A model generated the notes under the pieces. The model was not told the DNA's origin, searched no databases, and saw nothing but the letters and a program-made list of their open reading frames with translations. Of a stretch of DNA of 64,000 nt, positions 46,655 to 58,864 are shown one piece after another; position 1 is the stretch's first letter; the number at the start of each line of letters is the position of its first letter. This DNA comes from Rhodamnia argentea. Taxonomy: Eukaryota; Streptophyta; Magnoliopsida; Myrtales; Myrtaceae. Position numbers and translations under genes: made by a program. The DNA is taken from positions 3,354,001-3,418,000 of the forward strand of contig NC_063152.1 in NCBI RefSeq assembly GCF_020921035.1, written 5' to 3'.

Positions 46655-47585
46655 CGAGGTCAAGAGGAGTGGCGCGTGAATAGTATATATATGTATATAT
46701 ATGAGTTTCCGTTTATTCCTATAGAAGCAAGAGATGTAGTGGCAAGCAGCTTCATGAGAGGCACTTCGGAGAATTGGTGTGGTGTAGAGCGATTTATATA
46801 TCTTAATTAGTCCATAATTTATTGACTTAAGCTTTTGAGTGAATGTAAATCTAATTAGAAATATTAGCAAATATGGATTTGGGCTCCCTCTTGACCTCTC
46901 GGCGATCTCCTCATAAGAAAGCATGAGGCTTCTGCCGGCACCCTTACAAGGAGGTCATGGCTGGATGTGGGCAAGGACAGACAAAGAGAAAGGGAAGTTC
47001 CTTTTGAGGAAAGGTTCTCCATCAGAATTGGGTTCGCACGGCATGATTGATTCAGTTGCTGGAGACCCACTTCCATCATCAGCAATAAGTGCATTTTGTC
47101 CCTCTCATCTATGTCTTCCCTCGAGAATGATATTTACTTACTTACCTTATTGAACTAAGGTCACTTAATTATTATTATTTTTTTTTATGAATGACACAGG
47201 CATGGAGACTCTCATGCCTGGAAGCTCGGACCTAGAGCAGTCTGCAAACAGTTAATGAGATTCAAACGGGTGATCTCCTATTTCTAAGCTAAAAATCTAC
47301 TAATGGCCCAACCGACTGTGCTAACCGAAGAGTTCACACACAAGTGTAATGCGATCCTCCCTTTAATGTTAATAAATCATCAGTCGGGGCAAACACATTT
47401 TCTCGAGAGGTAGTAGTTGCGTTTTGCTGAAATTTCTCCGCGACAAAATATCTTTCACCGAAATTCCTTTTTCGGCTTTTAAATATGATAAAGGGTCCTG
47501 TGTCAATTTCGAACTTGAGAGATCCAGATAGTCAGAAAATTCATCCACGGATTATGTAAAGATTTCAATATAATTACACAACGTA
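46655..47585. other. No gene supported
   Basis: AT-rich sequence with short unrecognised ORFs at 46864-47153. 'ggtgatctcctatttctaagc' at about 47268 looks like transposon-related text seen in other repeats, but I cannot place it. Confidence 0.3.
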
Positions 47586-47589
47586 AACC

Positions 47590-47885
47590 CAATCCAGAGT
47601 TTGACTCAATGGGAAGGCTTCGAAAGTACCATTCTAGATAAATTGATACGTAAAAGCTTGGAAGAAACTACACAAATGCAAATCAAGCCGGAGTTTGACT
47701 CAACGGAATGGCTCAGAGAGTACAGTTTCTACCCAAAACAATGAACCAATGCACCCAACACTATCGGAGTTTGACTTGACAATAGGGCTTGAATATGCTT
47801 CAATACTACATCGGAGTTTGACTGAACATCGCAGAACCTAGGATAAAGATAAACGCTAGAATTTGACTCGACGGCGAGAATCTGA
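47590..47885. repeat. Five spaced copies of GGAGTTTGACTCAACGG
   Basis: Copies begin near 47596, 47690, 47765, 47812 and 47857, with variants 'cagagtttgactcaatgg', 'cggagtttgacttgac', 'cggagtttgactgaac' and 'tagaatttgactcgacgg'. Spacing falls from 94 to 45 bp. It is possibly part of a retroelement LTR. Confidence 0.6.
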
Positions 47886-48787
47886 AAGTTATAGCTGATA
47901 AAAGTAAAGTGCAGTGCAAAAAGTAAAGATAAGATAAGTTTGTTGATTTGTTCGGGAGGCTCTTTGTTGATACTTAGTGGTATTTATAATGGTTGAGTAG
48001 ACAACTGCCCTTTGATGATTATAGCTTTAGGCGTGCTAATGGCTACCACGTCCATTATCTCCCACGAGATCATTTGACTAGGTCTTCAAATAGTTGTTTT
48101 GGTCTTCATGAGGTTCTATGTAATGTCAGTGGTCTTTACATTGCCTGCATCGATTCAGGTTTCTTCTCCTTTTGCTCGTTCGTGCTGTTCCCACGTTTTT
48201 ATCTTTTTAAGAACTTTCGATCACGTGTATTGACAAGCAGATTATTTTGGATGCCAACAAAGTTGTGTGGGCACACTTTCTCGAAAATTGTCATATTTGA
48301 CTCCGAGGAGCAAGCAGTAAAAGGGATAGTTTCCTCTCTTAACTCTCTCTCTCTCTCATTTTTGGGCCTAAACAAGGCAATATACAGGTGAGATAGATAT
48401 CGATAAGTACAAAGAGAATTCTTCTAGCACCACGCTCACGAGACCTCTCCAAGTTGGAGATTCCATCACGGTTCATTTTCGGCATTCTCATGAACACAAA
48501 AGAGAGAAGGGAGGAAAAAATGCTGCTCCGTCCACATCGAAGATGCAAAAGTGGTGGGGGGCTTTCCTAAGACAGCAAATCCCCAAGCGACTTTAGATTC
48601 CAAGAGATGGAAACGCCTCCACTCCATCTGCCTAGCCAAGCCAAATCTGTGGGGATAGATTGGAGATATCTAGAGCAATCGATTTTACTTTTCAGCTTCG
48701 AAAACACTCGCTTGCGATCGACTTGCTTGATCACGTCTTACCATCACGCGATGCAGCCGATGCAGAAAACACCTTTTCAAACTATCC
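47886..48787. other. No gene supported
   Basis: The 132-codon plus-strand ORF at 47993-48391 has no recognisable domain and is aromatic-rich. It could be a chance ORF. A short CT tract lies at about 48343. Confidence 0.3.
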
Positions 48788-49285
48788 AAGGAAAAATTAC
48801 AAAAAGAGTTTTAAACCTATTGTAGTTGTGCCATTTCACTTCTAAGCTATTTTGCATTTATACCAATTCAGTCCATCCGGCCAAAGTTGGCCGGCCGGCG
48901 TTGACGCGGTAGTTTTTTTATAATATTCTAATATTTTCTCAAATTATCTTTTATTTTATTATTTTTTTCTTCTCCTCCTCCTCCTTCCTTTAGCCGATTG
49001 CCGATCCTAGGAGAGGGCTAGCGAGGTCGGCCTTGTGCTCGCCAGATCCGGACGAGGGCTAGCAACCGGCTGTAGGAATAAGGAGAATAAAAAAGAAAAA
49101 GAAAAAGAAAGAAAAAAGAAAAAATAAACAAAATGAAAATGTTTTTAAAAATTGTCACGTTAACACCGGTCTAGCGTTAACGTCGGCGCTGGAAGGCATG
49201 TCAAAATTGGTTAGATGGATTGAATTGACACAAATATAAAAGTTTTAGGACAGAATTGGTACAATTACAATATGTTTATAATTTT
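48788..49285. repeat. GC-cored MITE copy
   Basis: Left arm 'aaaattacaaaaagagtttt', 'aaacctattgtagttgtgcc'. Inverted right arm 'ttgaattgacacaaatat', 'gtacaattacaatatg'. The core has 'ggccggccggcgttgacgc' and 'ctagcgaggtcggcc'. About 0.5 kb. Confidence 0.6.
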
Positions 49286-51079
49286 ATCCAAACATCGAAT
49301 ACTCGTGTTCTGATATGCCATCACACCCGCCAAACAAAAGTAAACTAAACAAATCAAATGTTGCTTTGTTTCTAACATTACCCCCTAATAATGCCACTTG
49401 TCACTTAGACACACAGGCTTGGCCTTTTCTCTCCCCTCTCCCCTCTTAAATCTCTGAGATAATCTTTGCTTCCTCATCACTTTTTCCCCATGGCAAATCC
49501 ACACTCCCATTAAGACCTTCAAAATGTGCATGATCACAAAGTTTCCACCACATGAATGGATCAGAACTTTTGTAAGGCATGATTAAGACTCCATTAGCAT
49601 GGAACAACGCATAAATTAATGGGAAGAACACATGAAATCTAAACCTAATCACAGCAATAGAAAACTCTCGTAGAAGGCCCAAAAAAACCCTAATCTTCAA
49701 AAGGGAAAGAAGAATACCATATCAAACGGCCTATAGTAAGCCACGTGTATGGACAAACTTTAGTATTTGGTCCCTCGTTACAGCTGGGGCAAAATTATTT
49801 AAGCCTCCATCGATTTGCGACCAATGCCCACATTGTCTTTTGACCAGTTTTTCTTTCGGTGGTGGTGGAGCTGGGGATGATTGCATGTTTGATGCTGGGC
49901 TAGAAGACTGTCTCAGCATCAGACCACATAAGATTTCTACAAATGTGAATAGATTCGACGTCAGCACGCAGCATCATAAATATGTTGATAGTTTGTTTGT
50001 AAAACAAACGAAGAGGTGCCTTGTCCTACTTGACGGTTATTTTATTTGTTCAATTGACGAAATGACACGAGTGTATATCTATTCAATTGACAGTTATTTT
50101 TTGAGGCATTCTTACAACCTTTGGAAGGTCGTATTTATTCAATTGACGGTTATTTTCTAAGGTACTCTTATAACTTTTGGAGTGTTTGTATATATTCGAA
50201 AATAAATACCGATTCAGATATGAAAATATGTCATTGAATGTACAGTTTCGAACATGAAGAGATTAGACACGAAGAGTTGCAATTCTTTAAACAAAAACTG
50301 TTTTTGAACAATAAAAAGGTATATGAGAATTAACACCTTTTCGGACACGAAAATGTGTGTTCTTTCTCATTGTATATTCAACTATTTTGTTAATTGTTTA
50401 CAACTTCTTCACTTTCAATTTTCGTTCTTGAAACACAAGAGAAATATAGTCTTCGTTTCCGACTGTTTGCTAGAGAGTTTTTGGAGAAATATTATTATTG
50501 CTATTTAATATTCTCGCTTAAGATTATGTTGTATCCTGGAGGCTTTTTGCGGTAACCATTAGCAACGTTGTGGGGTAAGTAATTCCTTAAAGAGATTGCT
50601 ATCACGCATCAGGATCTGCTTCCTTTGTTCATCCAATTAAACCATATTTTACCAACAAAATACATTAAAATGTCACTTGAATCACGTGGTTTTCTTATCA
50701 TTAATCTAAGCCACGTGTCCTCCTTCGTGCTGTGGCTCACCGTGGACTTCACAGGACCTACCCTATGGATGCAAAACCCTAGCTCGACAAGAGTTGACTT
50801 TGGAGCGAGGGAATCCTGCGTGCATTTCGATCTTCTCTGCATATCACTACCTCAAAATTGACTGGGTGTGCCCTTGGGGCACTTCGTGATAGTGATGATG
50901 GAGCTTGAAGCATTTCGCATTTCCGAAAACCGAGAGGATCTTGAAATTCTTTTTCCATCGAGGTTTTGTGTTCTAATGAGCAACCGTGTTGACGAGAAAG
51001 AAAACGAAAGCTCTGGGAGATTGCAGTAATTGGCTAGAATAGCCCTTAAGCACAACCAAACCAAAGAAAAGAAATAGAA
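49286..51079. other. No gene supported; small local tandem repeat
   Basis: At 50072-50165 a unit of about 63 bp is repeated: 'tattcaattgacagttatttt...cttacaacctttggaag' and 'tattcaattgacggttatttt...cttataacttttggagtg'. The minus-strand ORF at 49446-49700 (84 aa, ending SDEEAKIISEI) is unrecognised. Confidence 0.35.
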
Positions 51080-51265
51080 TTATCTATGTTAGTGCCGGTT
51101 GCGCCATGTAAGACGGCCGGTGTTCCCGTCAGCAATCACTAGCTATAAATTGGTCGGAAGGACTAGATTGATGAATCGTCAAAAGTTTTAAGACTAAATT
51201 TACCCCATAGAAAGGCATAGGACTAAATGGGCCACTGCACAATATGTTCGGGACTTTTTGGACAG
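51080..51265. repeat. GC-cored MITE, right-half fragment
   Basis: 'gccggttgcgccatgtaagacggccgg' core and 'aagttttaagactaaattt', 'cataggactaaatggg' arm text, without a clear left arm. Confidence 0.4.
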
Positions 51266-51959
51266 TTTTCTCGACACATACGATTGAACACTAATGTCCT
51301 GCTTCCGAACATGACCATGCACACAAACAATGTGTTCTATAGTCTCTTTTCTAGCACGAATTGCAATTTGATGAATCTCATGCATCTTACCCTGCACTGG
51401 TAAGTTTATCCTTGTGTTAACCATTGGTGTTCACGCCATGCCCTCCCGTCTGGCGATGAAATCAACATTCTCTTACTCGCACTAAATCTCTCGAAACCAA
51501 CGTGTTTCGCGTGCTCGTGGCGTGCACGCACTCCTTCCGTGGTCTTAACCCAAAGGTCCAGAAAAGCATCCGATCGAGAGCGATGCTGTCGGAGCAGCAA
51601 TGCCTTTGATCCCTGCCGAGGAAAAAGAGGAGAGAAAGTGGCAAGGCGAATGGGATTTTACATTGATGAGACATGGGTGGCTCCTAAGAAAAGCTGCACT
51701 CCGTTCATTGTGTTCTAACCCATGTACTATCCAATAATGTTCCTTGGCCGAAGAACATCCACCCACACGCCAAAAGGCAACCAGGTTTCGAAAGACCACC
51801 TTTGGCTCATCGCCCACACAGGGCCACAGCCTGAACAGGAAAGCCATCTCCATCATCATTCTTCTCTCTTTTCTCTTTCTTTTTAGCAACTAGGAACTTG
51901 TTCACGTGTCTGTATGCACCTACACCGCCTATGATCTCCGATTTTTATTGAGAGAGAGG
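51266..51959. other. No gene supported
   Basis: ORFs on the minus strand at 51406-51889 have no recognised domains. Confidence 0.3.
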
Positions 51960-52255
51960 AAAAAATTGTACAAAAAGTTTTAAACCTATTGTACGGCAGT
52001 CAATTCAGATATAAAATTTCAATTTTGCCAATTTAATCCTAAACCTTTTGACAACTTGTCAACTTAGTCTTAAACCTTTCAATTGTGCTGATTTAATCCT
52101 AAATCTTTTGAAGACTCGTCACTCTAGTCTCAAACCTTTTAACGATTTGTCCATTTAATCTTTTCGATCTATTTTGGACAGAAATTGTTGACGTGACATT
52201 CTAGTCAATTTCGATCGTATAATAAGTTTAGGATTTTTTGGATAATTTTTCCAAG
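51960..52255. repeat. GC-cored MITE family, core-less copy
   Basis: Starts 'aaaaaattgtacaaaaagtt', 'taaacctattgtac' and ends 'aataagtttaggattttttgg'. The arms contain several tandem 'tttaatcctaaacctttt' phrases. The GC-rich core is absent. Confidence 0.5.
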
Positions 52256-52780
52256 TATGAAACTTCAAGAGCTCGTTGTCATTTAAGCATGAGCTGTTTC
52301 TGTTTCCTTTACGGCCGTGGTGCCGTCCCACTTAGGCTTGCCCTCCGGGAGGATCGATGTGCCACTTGATTTGTTGAGGGTGGAGACTATGTACATCAAT
52401 CTAACTGTGGAGCAACATTGCACGGTCTTCACTTGAAGACCCCATGATCATGACCACAGGTTCCTTGTCCTTTGCTCGTTAGGCTGTTCTTATCCTGATG
52501 TTGGCCTTTTGCGAGAGTCGATTTCATTTACCTGTGGAGGAGATGGTCTTCCATATATTCCTTTTATGTAGAACAACATTATCCTAAACATTGATCTTGC
52601 GGGTTTCATTGTAAGATCCACACCTTGATCGTCAGGATCTCCATATAGGTTGAAGCTATGTGAGATAAGCTGTCTTACGAATGGGAATAAAATGAATCAA
52701 CACTGGCAAACCATAGTTCACAAAACATAAAATTTGTTGAAACTTGAACAGCAAAAACGAAGTCGGCAAGTAGTGTGCGT
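52256..52780. other. No gene supported
   Basis: No ORF of note. Runs up to the left flank of the solo LTR. Confidence 0.3.
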
Positions 52781-53061
52781 TGTTGGGATGTGGTTCATAC
52801 TTCCCATCGATGGGAAAACACAATGGCTCATATTTTTCATGGGTATTTTGGATTTGGGTTTATGAATAGTTACTGTCATAGATACTCTTTTTCGTTTGTA
52901 ATTGAGTAATGTAACAGAGAGGTGTGAGGTGCTAATTATAGTGAAATTCTCTGCCGGACGTAATCCTAGTTTAAGGATGAATTAGAATAAACCTTGTGTC
53001 AATTTTCTTTTCTCGTTTTTACGCTTTACTTTGCTTGTGGTTTGTGCATTGAATCCTAACA
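52781..53061 (+). mobile_element. Ty1/copia-like solo LTR, 281 bp
   Basis: Begins TGTTGGGATGTGG and ends CCTAACA, with the copia-type 3' text 'ttgtgtcaattttctttt' before it. The flanks TGCGT (52776-52780) and TGAGT (53062-53066) match at 4 of 5. No internal domain or primer site follows. Confidence 0.55.
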
Positions 53062-54084
53062 TGAGTGGCCTGAGGTCTCTCATCTTGAGGGGGTTGTTCA
53101 CATGGAGAAAGAGGAGTGAGAGAGGTGGAGGGAGATTGAGTTTGGTGAATACCATCCGGGTGGAATGTTCAAATGTACCAATCTTGAGGTATAATTATTT
53201 CGGGTCGACGAGGTAGACACCCAACAACTTTTCTTGGGAGAGGTCATCAAAAGAGAGCTCAAGTTCGATCTTAGTCGAACTCACATTCACTTAAAAGCTT
53301 AAATTAAGGAGGGTTGACCAACTAGAGTATATTAACTCCTTCGTATCACATCGCATCCATGTTGTGAGACTTCTTTCGCTCGACAACCTCATACGTGCAT
53401 CTTAATGTCACGTGACAATAGTTCAATAGAGAGGATTAACGCGAAGCTCTGTAAGTTTAGACCCGCACAACTTTTCTGGAGTCGGTCGAATTTCAATGAT
53501 CGACAATTGTCCGAAAACCCAAGGTCTAATTTAGTATTGACCCAAAAAAAAAAAAAAAATTTAAGCATGAAGTCGTGTATGAACAAGGGTTTCCATGATA
53601 TCCACCCCTTCGGAAGAATTTAGACAGTATCTTTCTTTTTCGTGGTCCACACGTGTTTGAAGACGGCTCAAATCGGGTCCTTTTTTCCTAAGTGGCCGCA
53701 CTGGCACTAGGCGCACCATGGGTGGTAATGCTAGCATTTACGTCCGATCCCCATATGTAAAGGACATAAAAACAAGGCCAACATCAACATCGGTTCCTAG
53801 GACCACTCGAACATTAAAGAAGGAGTTCACGAGAGCCCGACAGCTTGTCAAGATGTAAGGATTCGGAGAATCGCTTCGGCATCATAATCTCCGAGCTCGC
53901 GCCTTCCTCGCCCGCCTGTCATTTCTAGTTTGCCTTTCCCTGAACCCGTAAGGGCACTTAAAATCGCGAAGTTTTCGTCGGAAATTACTTTCTCGTGGCC
54001 TGGTCTCAAGAGGTCGCGTGTGAGCAGCTATCGAGCTCGAGACACGAAGTCGCGACCATTTTTGCTGCCCGTAGTGATTTTATT
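53062..54084. other. No gene supported
   Basis: Short ORFs only. A 15-A run lies near 53545. Confidence 0.3.
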
Positions 54085-55375
54085 GGGAAAATTATCAAAA
54101 AAGTCATAAATCTATTGTAATTGTGCCAATTTAGTCATAAATCTTGCTTTTTTTTTACCGATTTAGTTCTAAATCTTTTGTAATTGGGCCATTTCAGTCC
54201 ATCCGGTGAATTTTGACCGGCCAATGTTGACGTAAACGCGCGGTGGCCGGCGACCAAATATATTAATATTTTTTTGAATTTTTATAATTTTTTAATATAT
54301 TTTTTTCTTTTTCTTTTCCTTTTTTTTCCTTTCCCCCTCCCCTCCCTACCTCCAGCCGATCACCAAAGTTCGCTTGACCGACCGGAGACGTGACCAAAGA
54401 GGCCAAGTCTCGCCCGGCCATGGCCGGGGTCGACCTTGGCATCGCCCGGCGAGATAGCCGTTGAGATAATAACATGGACAACGCCGACATATCCTGCAAA
54501 TAAGTCAATAAGGAATCACCAGAGAAATTACGTGGAGCAATAAAGGATACCACATATTTACGTGGCTCAATCCGAATGTCGGTACCTACGTTCACGGAGA
54601 GAGTCGACAATATAATTCACCATAATCGGAGAATTAGATTTACAATCGCTCATGCACTCGAGTATTTTCCGCACCTAAATTAAGCCCAGCGCAAATCCAC
54701 GAGTAACATCTCACAATCTCTCACGAAAATCTCGCTAAGGAAACTCACGGAGAGAAATTGATATTTTGTTGTTTGCTCCGTGCACGGCTCAAGCAGGAAC
54801 GTCCTCTTTACCTTTCTTTCGCATCCAGCCTTTTCTTGTGGGCTTTAAGAAGTCAAAGGATTGATTCCTTTATACCGCTGCCCTTCTTTTATTTCCTTAG
54901 TGGGCTTTAAGAAGTCAAACGATTAATTCCTTTGTTGAGCGACCCCAATCACATCAGCAAACAGACGTCCAATTCTAATCCAATTAGAATTCTTGGATTT
55001 ATTTCCCGTCACTTAACAAATTTGATGTATTCCATAAACGGTTCAACCTCGAGACATTAATTTAATAATAATGACGATGAGATCAAGCCCCACCGGAGCC
55101 CGGAAAGGCTCGGCCTCACAAGCCCTGATTTGAGCCGGCGAGGTCGAGCCTCAAGCGGCCATGGCGGGGCTCGACCTCGCCTGCTCAAATCCGGGCTTGC
55201 TAGACCGAGTCTCGCCTGGCCTGGCCTTGGCGGGGTTTCGACCTCTCTAGCTGGAGGTAGGGAGGTGAGGGGAGGAGGAAAAAAAAAGGAAAAAGAAAAA
55301 AGAAAAGAAAAATTGTAAAATTTTAAAAAAAATTAAAATAAGCTTAGGATTTTTTTTTTTTTGGTAATTTTTTCG
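54085..55375. repeat. GC-cored MITE interrupted by other repeat DNA
   Basis: Left arm 'gaaaattatcaaaaaagtc' (54088) and right end 'taagcttaggattttttttt' (about 55340). GC-rich core halves with 'cctccagccgatcacc' (54350) and inverted 'agctggaggtagggaggtg' (55249) pair with each other. Between about 54460 and 55070 lies AT-rich text including 'tttacgtggctcaatccg' and 'cggtacctacgttcacgg', as found in retrotransposon LTRs. It is probably a nested insertion. Confidence 0.5.
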
Positions 55376-57109
55376 ATTTCATTCGCGAGGTTTTCTTGAT
55401 CCAGTCCGAAAATGTCGTGCTCAACTATTATCGATCGACGAACATCGGGATTAAATTACTTCAAGGAGCCAAGATGGCGGGATTGTACAATGCGACATGA
55501 CGAAGCATTTACAGATGAAATTGCCACCTCTCTTATGACTTTCTTTATGCGGTGTATCTGGCCCATGCCCAGCTTCAAACCTAGTCCTCGGCCTCTGTCT
55601 TTGGACAATGGACATAGTCTCTTGTATGGGCTTCCTTAAGGTAGTGCATTCTTGCTCTTCTCGTTACCCAACCCCCAAAAAAAAAAAAAATATTAGTTTA
55701 TACGGCCCAAATAAGAGGTTCAGCTAAATCTTTACATTTTTCATAATTGATTTACCAAGTGATGCGAAAAAGAGGCTTGCGATTATCGAAACCAAGTGAG
55801 TCAAAATCTTCGAGTCCGAACCTCGTACTTGTGTAGGACCTCCAATTAGGTCCCGCTTCCGTAATTATTGAAACTCGACAATAATCATTTCCAAAATTTT
55901 TCTCTTCATATCAAAAACCCGCCTCGTGTTTCGAGATATATACAAAATACCATCTTTACTTAGTCATTGGATTTCAAGTTGCACCTCTCATCCATACATA
56001 ATTTACAAAGTCACCACTGTTTCCCCGAACCACCAAAACCTCGACGATGGACTTCACTTATGGAGTTAGAATTCGGGCCGAACATGACAGGCGAATCGCA
56101 AGCTTTCAAATCGTGAGGAGGTATTTGAAAATCTCGAGGATGATTTTTTGTTTTTTTTGTTTTGCAGTTGTCTTGAATAAAATTTTATAAATCAATTCTT
56201 TTTTTTTTATATAAATAGAACTTTCCATTCATTCAATGTTATTAGCCTATCTTCAAATGCATAGATCGCCCCTATTCATGGGGTCCGTTCCTATTCAAAA
56301 TTGATCGCCTTATTTCTTTGACTTTCTCAGCTGAAAATTAAGGAAGTGGACCGGCAATGCCTTCAGGAGAAAACGAACATCGAAGAAGATTCGCAAAGCA
56401 AAGCAATCCACCCAAGTCAAAGAAGGGGTTAGCTCATAGCTAGTGATGTGGGTTGATTTAACCAAGAGCCACCACCCCATTTCGAGCGTAAGTAAGGCTA
56501 AGCAAAAAAGTTGTTTCTGAGAAATTATTTTCAGGCTTTTCGATGTTTGGACGATGGAAAATTAACCAATCTGCAGAATTTTTTTTTCATGGATCGAAAA
56601 TGACAAGTTTAAATTTGTGGAAATCACTTTTTTTAAATCACCAAATAAACGAAAACGAACCATTTTCCTCGAAATAATTTCGTGGAAACTATTTTCCTTC
56701 GTCATGAGGTTTTTAGTGAAATAAACGCACCTTAAGAGTAGAGCCTGTGAAAGCATTATTTGAGAGGTAAATATGGGTCTATAAAGATTGAAACATAAAC
56801 CCTCCTGCTCACATAATGTGAAAGTTCAACTTGTTAAAAAAAGGCGGCGGTTTGTATCCGAATACTTTACTTGAATAACATTTTCAATTGAATCAAGAAG
56901 GTTGTTCCAAAATTCACACGTCTGAAAGGAGTTGTTCCAAAGTTTATTTTTTGTTTCACGATAAGCATCGACATCTTTACCCATCGTTCTGGAAATTAGT
57001 GAGGCTTGATCCCCCGGAGGTGAGAGACACCGAGGTCTCCATTTCTGATTCCTAATATAAATGGTGTCAATCTCTTGGAAAAACGAATCCTCCTCCCCAC
57101 TCTAGGGAG
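55376..57109. other. No gene supported
   Basis: AT-rich with A runs at 55679. Short unrecognised ORFs only. Confidence 0.3.
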
Positions 57110-57480
57110 CAGTCGCCGGCCGACCGTCGCTCGCCCGTGGCACGCCCTGATCGTAGGCGAGGGTTGCGGCCCTCACCTAGTGGCCGGCAATCCTTGCCGG
57201 CCCACAACGAAAAAAAGGAAACGAAAAGAGAAGAAAACATAACAAAATAACTTTACAAAATTCAAAAAATTTATGAAAAATTACAAATAATGTCCATGTC
57301 ACCGCCGGTCGTGCCATATAGAGCGGTCATCCGAGGTCCACATCAGCAATATGCCGGCCCAAAATTGGCCAAAATGACTATACTAGCAAATCGTGGACAT
57401 TTTCGAGATTAAATTCACCAAATTGAAAAATTTATGATTGAATTGACATCCGTACAATATCTTCGTGGCCTTTGTTTTCC
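57110..57480. repeat. GC-cored MITE, right part
   Basis: Core 'gcgagggttgcggccctcacc', then 'ccgccggtcgtgccatatag' and arm text 'gattaaattcacc', 'tatgattgaattgacatcc'. Confidence 0.45.
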
Positions 57481-57690
57481 TTATAACTTTCCCTATTCAT
57501 AAGTGGGTATTTATATATTAGCATAGCAAAACTTTTGGCCTAACCCTAGGCTTGAGTTGAGCCCACCAAATTTGGCCACACATGCAAACTAGCTTGCGAA
57601 TGAAGATGAGATAATGAGCATAGGTGGGTGGGAACGCCCTTTTATTCCTTCCTCAAATAAAACCAAGCCAAGAATCACGAGGAAGGCCCA

Positions 57691-58864
57691 CTCTTCAGTA
57701 GGGGTGTCAAAACCGAACTAAAAACTGAACCAAAATCTGAACTGAACCGAACCGAGGAAAAATTTTGTGCATTTTAAGTTCAGTTCGGTTTTGGTTCGGT
57801 TAATAGTCAAAGAATATGGATAATTTAATAGATCGGTTCAGTGCATATCAATTCGGTTTAGTTCACGATTTTCTCTATCCTCTCTTACTGTTCACTACTC
57901 TGCGCTCTCTGTCACTCCCCCCATTTCTGCTTTTTCTCTCTTCCTCTGTCCGCGTGCGCTCTCTCTCTCTTCCCTCCTTTTTTTGCTTTATTCTCTCTCT
58001 TCTTCTATCTTCGTGCATTCTCTCTCTTCCCTCCTTTTTCTGCTTTATTCTCTCTCTTCTTTAATCTTCGTGCACTCTCTCTCTCTTCTCCCCCCCTTTC
58101 TACTTTATTCTCTCTCCTCTTCTTCTCTCTACCCTTTTCTTCTTCGTGCTCTCTCTCATCGGAGCAGTGAACGGCTTCTTGTTGCTGTTATTAACATTAG
58201 TCCGGGGTTTTGCTTTTTCACTTGCGTTTCCTGGTTCGCAATTTGTCGCGTCGACCGAGGCTTCGGGTCTGTCCGTTCCCTCTTCGCCCTTCTTGATCTC
58301 GCCTCGGGGGTCGCCATCATTGTCGTTGTCGAAGGGGACGATGTTGCCGCTCTCGCTGCCTAGGTTCTCCGTGCAGAGCTTCAAGCTCCGTGGGCTGAGC
58401 CTGAGCGAGGAAGCTCTCGCCAGAGAGTGGACGTAAACGAGTGATTTTTGGTCGGGTTTGGTGGGTTCTCGGCAGTTGGTGGTCGAGACGGCGTGCAAGA
58501 AGCTCCAACCACCACAACCCGGACCCATGTTGGGATTTGATTATGATGAGGGGATGGGATTACGATGTTGATGATAGTGAGGAGTACTTGGGGAGCTCAA
58601 ATGAAGAAGAGAGGGAGCGAAGCTGTGGTGGTTGGCGGTGGTTTCGAGGGAGGCCAGCTTGAGCCTCGGGGTGGCCATTGGGTCATGCACAAGATGGGTG
58701 TCTTAACTAAAAACTGAACCGAACCGAACTGAGTTTTTCGGTTCGGTTCAATTTGGTTCAAGACAAATTTTGGTTCGGTTTAAGTATATTGACTAATGGT
58801 TCGGTTCGGTTCGGTTTTTCAAAAAACTGAACTAAACCGAACCATTGACACCCCTACTCTTCGG
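57691..58864. mobile_element. hAT-type element (57699-58856) carrying a captured gene fragment
   Basis: Ends TAGGGGTGTCAA and the exact inverse TTGACACCCCTA. Flanking CTCTTCAG (57691-57698) and CTCTTCGG (58857-58864) match at 7 of 8, the 8-bp duplication of hAT elements. Subterminal 'aaccgaac' repeats fill both ends. The interior is 0.8 kb of coding-like DNA plus CT-rich tracts. No transposase is encoded, so it is non-autonomous. Confidence 0.85.
58100..58528 (-). pseudogene. FANTASTIC FOUR-like (FAF) fragment inside hAT element
   Basis: A 142-codon ORF reads GGWSFLHAVS, YVHSLARASS and SLKLCTENLGSESG. That order and spacing match the conserved FAF-domain region of FANTASTIC FOUR/FAF-like proteins (WSFLQ, YVHPLVKRSS, SLEICTESLGSETG). 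The remainder is rich in Lys, Glu and Asn and lacks the usual C-terminal half. FAF proteins modulate shoot-meristem size in Arabidopsis. The fragment is bounded by transposon ends, so it is probably a transduplicated piece. The family call is from memory of motifs, with moderate certainty. Confidence 0.55.
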
